Shown here piece by piece: positions 26,940 through 32,163 of a DNA stretch of 32,163 bases. Location of the stretch: positions 1 to 32,163 of the forward strand of contig CAISOD010000198.1 in assembly GCA_903887045.1 (NCBI GenBank). The letters run 5' to 3'. The notes under the pieces were generated by a model. The model saw only the letters and a program-made list of their open reading frames with translations, had not been told where the DNA came from and ran no database searches. Position 1 is the stretch's first letter. Every line of letters begins with the position of its first letter. Position numbers and translations under genes: made by a program. Source of the DNA: an uncultured Gammaproteobacteria bacterium. Its GTDB lineage: Bacteria; Pseudomonadota; Gammaproteobacteria; Pseudomonadales; Pseudohongiellaceae.

Positions 26940-27869
26940 CTACTGTTTGTACTGATAGCGCAGACGTGGATTCAGCCACGTGGCCGCGATGTCCGACAGC
27001 AGGTTGAAGACCACGATAAGTGTTGCCAGAAACACGGTTGTGCCGAGAATCATTGTGTAGTCGCGGTTGAAGGCAGCCTGGATGTAGAAACGGCCAAGGC
27101 CCGGAATCTGGAAGATGGTTTCGACCACAAACGAACCGCTCAACAGATAGGCGAAAGCCGGGCCGAGATAACTGACTACCGGCAACAAGCCGCCACGAAG
27201 AGCGTGTTTGAGAATCACCACGTACTCAGGCAACCCTTTCGCGCGCGCCGTGCGCAGGTAATCCTGCGACAACACTTCCAGCATGCCAGCACGACTCAAA
27301 CGTGCGATGTAACCGGCATACATGGCACCCAGAGTAATGCTGGGCAGTAACTTGTCACCAGGTGTTGAACCCCAGCCGGACACAGGCAACCACTGCAGCC
27401 AGATACCGAACACCAGCACCAGCAATGGCCCCAGCAAGAATGAGGGCATGCAGATACCAACCATGGCCGCGCCCATTGGCACATAATCCTGCAGGGTGTT
27501 GGGTTTCAGCGACGCGACCACCCCGGCTGTTACACCGAGCACCAACGCGATCATCAAGGCATAAAAGCCGAGCTCTGCGGTGATAGGCAAGCCGTCAAGG
27601 ATCAGCTCGTCCACCGTGCGGCCGGGATAGCGGAAAGTCGGGCCGAGATCACCGTGAGCGAGATCGGCAAGGTAGGAGAAATACTGCTGCAGAATCGGTT
27701 GGTCCAGACGGTAACGCGCTTCGAGCGCCGCCTGAACCTGCGGCGATACTGCCTTTTCACTTGAGAACGGTCCACCCGGAGCTGCTCTTATCAGGAAGAA
27801 GGTCAGCGTGATGACCGTCAGGATGACCGGAATGGCCTGCAGAACCCGCAATACTGTGAAACGCCACAT
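26940..27869 (-). CDS. oppB: oligopeptide ABC transporter permease OppB
   Basis: OppB is the second permease half, 309 aa (E. coli 306). The N terminus (R-V-L-Q-A-I-P-V-I helix, then R-A-A-P-G-G-P-F) and the segment Y-F-S-Y-L-A-D-L-A-H-G-D-L-G closely resemble E. coli OppB. The coupling-loop region R-T-A-R-A-K-G-L-P is also clear. The ATG lies 12 bp after the oppA stop. Confidence 0.95.
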   Translation of the reverse strand: MWRFTVLRVLQAIPVILTVITLTFFLIRAAPGGPFSSEKAVSPQVQAALEARYRLDQPILQQYFSYLADLAHGDLGPTFRYPGRTVDELILDGLPITAELGFYALMIALVLGVTAGVVASLKPNTLQDYVPMGAAMVGICMPSFLLGPLLVLVFGIWLQWLPVSGWGSTPGDKLLPSITLGAMYAGYIARLSRAGMLEVLSQDYLRTARAKGLPEYVVILKHALRGGLLPVVSYLGPAFAYLLSGSFVVETIFQIPGLGRFYIQAAFNRDYTMILGTTVFLATLIVVFNLLSDIAATWLNPRLRYQYKQ

Positions 27870-27881
27870 GGAAATTCTTGC

Positions 27882-29528
27882 TTACTGCGCCGGGCATTCA
27901 AGGTACACATACTTCCATGTGATCCAGTCCATTATATTCTCGGGCATACCCTGGATACATGGACTCATCAGGTGCTTGCTGCGGTAGGTGTAGATCGGAA
28001 GTATCGGCATTTCATTCATCAGTAGAGTCTCAGCCTCCTTATAGAGTGTATAACGCTGTTGACGATCTGCAGTTCGGGGTGCCAAATGCAGTACGATTTC
28101 GTCATAACGTGCATTACTGAAGCCGGTATAGTTATTGCCTCCCCCACTGATGTACATGTCGAGAAAAGTGTTCGGATCGACGTAGTCACCAATCCAGCTG
28201 CGGCGTGAAACCCCGTAATTCCTGTTTTTCTGGGTGTCCAGATACACCTGCCATTCCTGATTCAGCAAAGTAGCCTGGATGCCCAGCGTCTGCTGCCACA
28301 TCTGCTGCAGGGTAACTGCTATCTTCTGGTGCTGTTCATGCGTGTTGTAGAGGATTTCGAAAGGGGGAAAGCCCTGTCCACCTGCAAAGCCCGCTTCTGC
28401 CAACAGGCGTTTCGCTTCCTCAGGATCGTATTCGAACACCTGGGGCGGCTGGTAACCCAGTGTGCCCGGTGGCACCAGGGCATAAGCGGGTTCATACAAT
28501 CCCTGCAACACTGTCTCCACCAATAGCTGGCGATCTATCGACAACGCCAGAGCCTTGCGCACTCGCACATCATCGAAGGGCGCCTTCTTGGTATTAACGA
28601 TGTAGAAGTAAGTGCCGAGGTACGGCGAAATTTCGATGAGATCCGGTTCATTCCGCAGGTAGACCGGTACTTTGTCGATCGGCACGTCTTCGGTGTAATG
28701 CAGCTGGCCATCTCGGAACATGCGTTCTTCGGTTGTCAGGTTCTCGGTGGGGTAAAAAACAACAGCACTCAGTTGGACCGCTGCCGAATCCCAGTACCGC
28801 GGATTCTTCTCGATTCGTAAACGGGAATTCACTTCCCACTCTGTCAGCAGGAACGGTCCGTTGCCGACCAGGTTTCCCGGCCGCGCCCACGCAGTCAATC
28901 GGTCCGACGGATCACCGAACGACTCAATGGTGGCCCGATGTACCGGATAGGTAGTGTGATGATCGAACAATTGCAGCAGATACGGCGCCGGCGCACGCAA
29001 GCGGACCTGCAGTGTATAAGGATCGGACACCTCTACCCCCACTTGGGTGAAGTCGGATATTTCACCAGTGGCAAACGCTTCAGCATTCACAATCGGAAAG
29101 AACATGTAGCTGTTGACGTTGGCCAGTGCCGGCGTCATCGCGCGCTGCCAGGACCAGCGGAAATCTTCCGCCGTCAGTGGATCATTATTGGACCAGCGGG
29201 CGTCGTGGCGAAGATGGAATGTATAACTGAGGCCATCTTCGCTGATGTCCCAGCTTTCAGCGACACCGGGTTCAACCTCCAGTGTCTGGGGATTCTTGCT
29301 GACGAGCCCTTCAAACAGGGCTGTGATGATGTGGTTTTCGGGAATACCACTGGTAGTGTGGGGATCGAGACCTTGCGGCTCAGCACCGTTGCCCTTGTGG
29401 AGAACTCCCAGTCTGATGCCTTCGTCTACTCGCGCTTCGCGTCCGCCACTCTCGCCACCACATGCTGACAAAAGCAAGGACAGCAGCAAGAGCGCAGATG
29501 CTTTGAGGATGGTCTCGTGGGAATGCAT
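27882..29528 (-). CDS. oppA: oligopeptide-binding lipoprotein OppA
   Basis: This is the solute-binding component of the peptide importer. The 548-aa protein has a lipoprotein signal with lipobox L-L-S-A-C (C23), so it should be lipid-anchored at the outer face of the inner membrane or at the outer membrane. An SBP family 5 domain follows (G-L-D-P-H-T-T-S, F-E-G-L-V near residues 60-90). The ATG at 29528 gives a well-formed signal peptide; a GTG at 29585 would put 19 extra residues before it. The ribosome site is weak, and a 7-bp stem-loop lies in the leader. Substrate range cannot be told. Confidence 0.92.
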   Translation of the reverse strand: MHSHETILKASALLLLSLLLSACGGESGGREARVDEGIRLGVLHKGNGAEPQGLDPHTTSGIPENHIITALFEGLVSKNPQTLEVEPGVAESWDISEDGLSYTFHLRHDARWSNNDPLTAEDFRWSWQRAMTPALANVNSYMFFPIVNAEAFATGEISDFTQVGVEVSDPYTLQVRLRAPAPYLLQLFDHHTTYPVHRATIESFGDPSDRLTAWARPGNLVGNGPFLLTEWEVNSRLRIEKNPRYWDSAAVQLSAVVFYPTENLTTEERMFRDGQLHYTEDVPIDKVPVYLRNEPDLIEISPYLGTYFYIVNTKKAPFDDVRVRKALALSIDRQLLVETVLQGLYEPAYALVPPGTLGYQPPQVFEYDPEEAKRLLAEAGFAGGQGFPPFEILYNTHEQHQKIAVTLQQMWQQTLGIQATLLNQEWQVYLDTQKNRNYGVSRRSWIGDYVDPNTFLDMYISGGGNNYTGFSNARYDEIVLHLAPRTADRQQRYTLYKEAETLLMNEMPILPIYTYRSKHLMSPCIQGMPENIMDWITWKYVYLECPAQ

Positions 29529-29540
29529 CAGGGGTACCGC

Positions 29541-29568
29541 CGGGATCGCCAAAGTCAGGTTGATCCCG
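29541..29568 (-). promoter_or_regulatory. stem-loop in the oppA leader
   Basis: CGGGATC (29541-29547) and GATCCCG (29562-29568) form a perfect 7-bp stem around a 14-nt loop, 12 nt before the oppA ATG. A weak minus-strand promoter, CTGACG (29592-29597) with 17-nt spacing to TATCTT (29569-29574), would place the hairpin at the very 5' end of the mRNA. Confidence 0.35.
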
Positions 29569-29599
29569 AAGATAACATGTGCCACTGCGATCGTCAGGC

Positions 29600-31519
29600 T
29601 TAAAGCAGCGGATCCTGAACCTGCAATTGCGACTCGCGGCCTTCGATATCGGCGCGAGCCTCGAGGCTTAGGATGTAGCCGGAAATGTCGTTGGAGCCAG
29701 CCTGTTGACTGAGGAAGTTACGCATATTCTGTTCCTCGCCTTCGCGTAAATCAGCCGGCGTGCCATCCACAACGCCCTGCAATTCGATTACCACGTAATC
29801 CCCGCTGGAGAGGGAAAAGCCGGAGACTTCAGTACCACCTTCCGCCGGGCGCGGCATAATGAATGCGCGGTCGATAATTTCAGGGTTTACAGTCGGTGTT
29901 ACCCGCTCGATAGAGTCTGTCTGTGCCCATGTAAGGTTTTGTGCAGCAACCAGCCCATCGATGTTGTCGCCGCTCTTCATGCCATTGATGAAGCTCTCAC
30001 CAAGGGCTTGTGCCTGTGTCTTGGCTTTGTCGAGCCGCACAGCTACTTCGACTTCGCCGCGTACAACATCGAGCGCCTTGATCTGGGCGGGCTGATGATC
30101 GATCACACGCAATACCACGCTGCGGTCACCCAGGGTAAACACTTCGCTGTTGAGTCCGTCTTCTATCACTTCGGTTGCGAAAGCGGCCTCCTGCACGGCA
30201 GCCTCGGCGGCGATGCCGGTACCACCATTACGGCCGAACAGACCGCTGGTCTGCTTAACCAGGTTCAGTCGGGATGCAGGTGCTTCCAGATCAGGCGATT
30301 CAAACGCGAGGTTTTTCAGGTCTTCGACACGGGTGATGTAGAGCGTGTCGACTTCCTTCTGCTTCAGATCACGTTCCAGCGCTGCACGGCGCATCTCGAA
30401 CGATTCAATTGCGGTTTCGCTTACTTCGGTAAGCTTTATCAAATGAATGCCGAACTCGGTCTGTACCGGCTCGGATACCTGGTCAACGGCCAGGCTGCGC
30501 AGTGCTTCTTCAAACGGCGCAACAAAGCTATCGCCAGTGGTGAAGCCGACATCGCCTCCACCCTGGGCCGAACCGGTGTCATCAGAAAACTCGGCAGCGA
30601 GTGCGGCGAAGTCCTCCCCTGCATCGAGGCGGGCTTTTACAGCCCCAGCTTCGGTGCGGGCTGCGGCCAATTCCTCATCAGCAGTTGCTTCCCACAGGAT
30701 GTGCGATGCTCGACGCTCGGTTTGCGCCTGGTACTCAGCAACTTCCTGCTGGTAGGCGGACTGCAGCTGTTCCTCGGTAACACTTACTTCGACGAACAGT
30801 GATTCTTTGGATAATTCGATGTATTCAATATTGACCAGCTCTTCCTGCTGAAAGTCTGCCTGGTTTTGATCATAGTAGTTGGTGATCTCTTCTTCGCTGA
30901 CAGTAACGGCATCGGTGAAAGTTCCCGCTGTCACTGTGAGATAACGCAACGTGCGCTTCTGGTGTACCAGTGATGCCAGTTTGGCCAGCTGATCGGGGGT
31001 GCTCAGGCCAGTCGCTGTGTAGGCAGCCAGCTGCTGGTTCAGCAACAGATCCTGCGCCAGTACCGAGCGATAGCCGCTCGGAGTATAGCCGGCACCTTGC
31101 AGCACCAGATTGGCGCGTTCGGCGTTGAATACGCCATCCACCTGGAAATCCTGATTCTGTGCGATCCGCACATCAATGGCTGCAGGTGAGATACCCATGC
31201 CAGAAGACTGTGCTGACTGTTGCAGCAGCGTGCGCTGGATCAACTCATTGACTGCAGCTTCCCTCAGCAAGGTTTCATCGAGCAGCGACAGGTCCGGGTT
31301 CTCACCCAGTTGCGCGATGACTTCCTGTGCCTTTTGCTGCGTCACACTGTCAATTTCCTGCGACAGTATCTCGTCGCCATTCACCGTCAATTTTGGGGTG
31401 CTGACGAGGAAATTGCCGACAATGGTATCCAGTCCCCAAAGGGCGAATACCGCTATCAGCAGGCCAACCAGTATCTTGGAGATGATGCCTTGGGTCTTGT
31501 CACGGATTTGCTGCAACAT
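29600..31519 (-). CDS. ppiD: periplasmic folding chaperone PpiD (SurA/parvulin type)
   Basis: PpiD is an inner-membrane-anchored chaperone that meets proteins leaving the SecYEG translocon. The 639-aa protein (E. coli 623) starts with M-L-Q-Q-I-R-D-K and has one transmembrane helix (about 14-35). A SurA-N-like domain (about 40-230) follows, then a parvulin-like domain starting at R-R-A-S-H-I-L-W near 270 and ending at F-G-I-H-L-I-K-L near 365. The last part is a long C-terminal region. No clear ribosome site is seen. It follows hupB after a terminator-like hairpin, the same gene order as in E. coli and Pseudomonas. Confidence 0.95.
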   Translation of the reverse strand: MLQQIRDKTQGIISKILVGLLIAVFALWGLDTIVGNFLVSTPKLTVNGDEILSQEIDSVTQQKAQEVIAQLGENPDLSLLDETLLREAAVNELIQRTLLQQSAQSSGMGISPAAIDVRIAQNQDFQVDGVFNAERANLVLQGAGYTPSGYRSVLAQDLLLNQQLAAYTATGLSTPDQLAKLASLVHQKRTLRYLTVTAGTFTDAVTVSEEEITNYYDQNQADFQQEELVNIEYIELSKESLFVEVSVTEEQLQSAYQQEVAEYQAQTERRASHILWEATADEELAAARTEAGAVKARLDAGEDFAALAAEFSDDTGSAQGGGDVGFTTGDSFVAPFEEALRSLAVDQVSEPVQTEFGIHLIKLTEVSETAIESFEMRRAALERDLKQKEVDTLYITRVEDLKNLAFESPDLEAPASRLNLVKQTSGLFGRNGGTGIAAEAAVQEAAFATEVIEDGLNSEVFTLGDRSVVLRVIDHQPAQIKALDVVRGEVEVAVRLDKAKTQAQALGESFINGMKSGDNIDGLVAAQNLTWAQTDSIERVTPTVNPEIIDRAFIMPRPAEGGTEVSGFSLSSGDYVVIELQGVVDGTPADLREGEEQNMRNFLSQQAGSNDISGYILSLEARADIEGRESQLQVQDPLL

Positions 31520-31572
31520 AGGAATATTGTGCTATGCGGGGCGGGAATACTGCGGGATGAAATGGTTGAAAC

Positions 31573-31606
31573 AAATGGCAGGCAGGCCACGCAAACGCGG
31601 CCTGCC
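31573..31606 (-). terminator. probable intrinsic terminator after hupB
   Basis: GGCAGGCC (31581-31588) and GGCCTGCC (31599-31606) form an 8-bp GC-rich stem eight nt after the hupB stop, followed on the minus strand by ATTTGTTT. A second register of pairing is possible because the GGCA unit is repeated at 31577-31580. Leaky termination would allow some read-through into ppiD. Confidence 0.5.
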
Positions 31607-31613
31607 AACGTTA

Positions 31614-31889
31614 TCAGGAGTTGAGCGCGTCTTTGAGACCTTTGCCAGGTTTGAAAGCCGGTACGTTGGCTGCAGCAATGACAATGGATTCACCGGTTTT
31701 CGGGTTGCGACCATTGCGGGCAGGTCGTGCCTTGGCAGCAAAGGTACCAAAACCCACCAGCGACACTTGCTCACCGGCTTTGAGGGTGGCGGTAATGGCA
31801 TCGACTACCGCTTCTACAGCGCGGGTGGCGGATGTTTTTGGCAGGTCTGCACTGGCGGCAACTGCATCAATCAATTCGGCTTTATTCAC
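31614..31889 (-). CDS. hupB: DNA-binding protein HU-beta
   Basis: HU is a small nucleoid protein that bends DNA. The 91-aa protein matches the full family length: M-N-K-A-E-L-I-D, the G-F-G-T-F core turn, the beta-arm R-P-A-R-N-G-R-N-P-K-T-G and the end P-A-F-K-P-G-K-G-L-K. The start codon is GTG with GAGGA five bases upstream. A 14-bp tandem repeat is found about 84-153 bp upstream. Confidence 0.97.
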   Translation of the reverse strand: MNKAELIDAVAASADLPKTSATRAVEAVVDAITATLKAGEQVSLVGFGTFAAKARPARNGRNPKTGESIVIAAANVPAFKPGKGLKDALNS

Positions 31890-31972
31890 GGAATCCTCGG
31901 TTTGTGGTTGTTGTCGATGGGGAAATCGGACATGTGGTCATCAAGCAAACGAAAGCTTAAACCATGGGCCAT

Positions 31973-32042
31973 ACGTCGTGATCATTGAACTTCGATTATG
32001 GGACTTCGATTATTGGACTTAGATCATTGAATTATGATCATT
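31973..32042. repeat. 14-bp imperfect tandem repeat, five units, upstream of hupB
   Basis: Consecutive 14-mers are ACGTCGTGATCATT, GAACTTCGATTATG, GGACTTCGATTATT, GGACTTAGATCATT and GAATTATGATCATT, with rough consensus GGACTTCGATYATT. Three units contain GATC. The block is much more AT-rich than its neighbourhood and lies upstream of hupB. Confidence 0.75.
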
Positions 32043-32120
32043 AATACGGACGGTGCAGGAAACGCCTGCGGCGCTTGAAGCAATTTCACCCGAACGGGGC
32101 AACATTCAAGTGAATATGCC

Positions 32121-32141
32121 GCCGGTTCATGAAGAGCCGGC
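32121..32141. other. stem-loop near the right window edge
   Basis: GCCGGTTC (32121-32128) and GAGCCGGC (32134-32141) form an 8-bp stem with one G-U on the plus strand, loop ATGAA, followed by TTTATAT. The region 32043-32163 has no supported gene. The A-run at 32156-32161 would be a T-run on the minus strand and may be the tail of a terminator of the gene beyond the edge (lon by synteny, not seen). Confidence 0.4.
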
Positions 32142-32163
32142 TTTATATCAGGGGCAAAAAAGC

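Noticed and set aside
31890-32163. Possible tRNA, small RNA gene or lon fragment at the right edge
   Set aside because: No cloverleaf can be drawn and no frame resembles the Lon C terminus; only repeats and stem-loops are visible.
1-32163. Mobile elements, CRISPR array, toxin-antitoxin or defence genes
   Set aside because: All genes read as core housekeeping functions. No transposase, integrase, repeat-spacer pattern or terminal inverted repeats were found by reading.

Overview
The window is a dense stretch of chromosomal housekeeping genes, about 57% GC by eye, from a gammaproteobacterium. Evidence for this is the E. coli/Pseudomonas-type complex I (fused nuoCD, NuoG with the extra N7 cluster motif), the gloB / yafS-like methyltransferase / rnhA / dnaQ block, the hupB-ppiD pair, SthA, an N-terminally extended GAPDH next to mfd, and the Pseudomonas-style CysI plus DUF934 pair. 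I see no phage, IS element, CRISPR array, tRNA or rRNA. The species cannot be named from this; a marine or aquatic relative of Pseudomonadales/Cellvibrionales/Oceanospirillales is an inference.

Layout. (1) 1-7791, minus strand: 5' half of a complex I operon, nuoA-B-CD-E-F-G and the first 42 codons of nuoH. (2) 8048-12022, minus: gap (N-extended GAPDH), apbE and sthA, all concerned with NAD(P)H or flavin chemistry. (3) 12153-16779, plus: mfd overlapping a csiV-family gene. (4) 16782-17917: nfuA (minus), a DUF2970 membrane protein (plus) and a 51-residue His-rich membrane protein (minus). (5) 18184-20332, plus: sulfite reductase cysI overlapping a DUF934 gene. (6) 20418-23568, minus: methyltransferase, rnhA, dnaQ, sohB. 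(7) 23676-24449, plus: gloB. (8) 24446-29528, minus: an oligopeptide ABC importer, oppA-oppB-oppC and one fused OppD-OppF ATPase. (9) 29600-31889, minus: hupB and ppiD, with a 14-bp tandem repeat upstream of hupB; lon is expected just past the right edge but is not seen.

The most interesting part is region 2. In Pseudomonas-like genomes, as I recall, the Na+-translocating NADH:quinone reductase operon (nqrA-F, with apbE and nqrM) sits between the N-extended gap gene and sthA. Here gap and apbE are only 51 bp apart, nqr is absent, and a complete-looking nuo operon follows sthA. In addition, a textbook intrinsic-terminator hairpin (14-bp stem, TCTG loop, seven Ts) lies inside the first codons of apbE. 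This could be the old gap terminator captured by a deletion, or an attenuator. No wholly new system is evident; the remaining findings are small regulatory structures, His-rich membrane proteins and gene overlaps.
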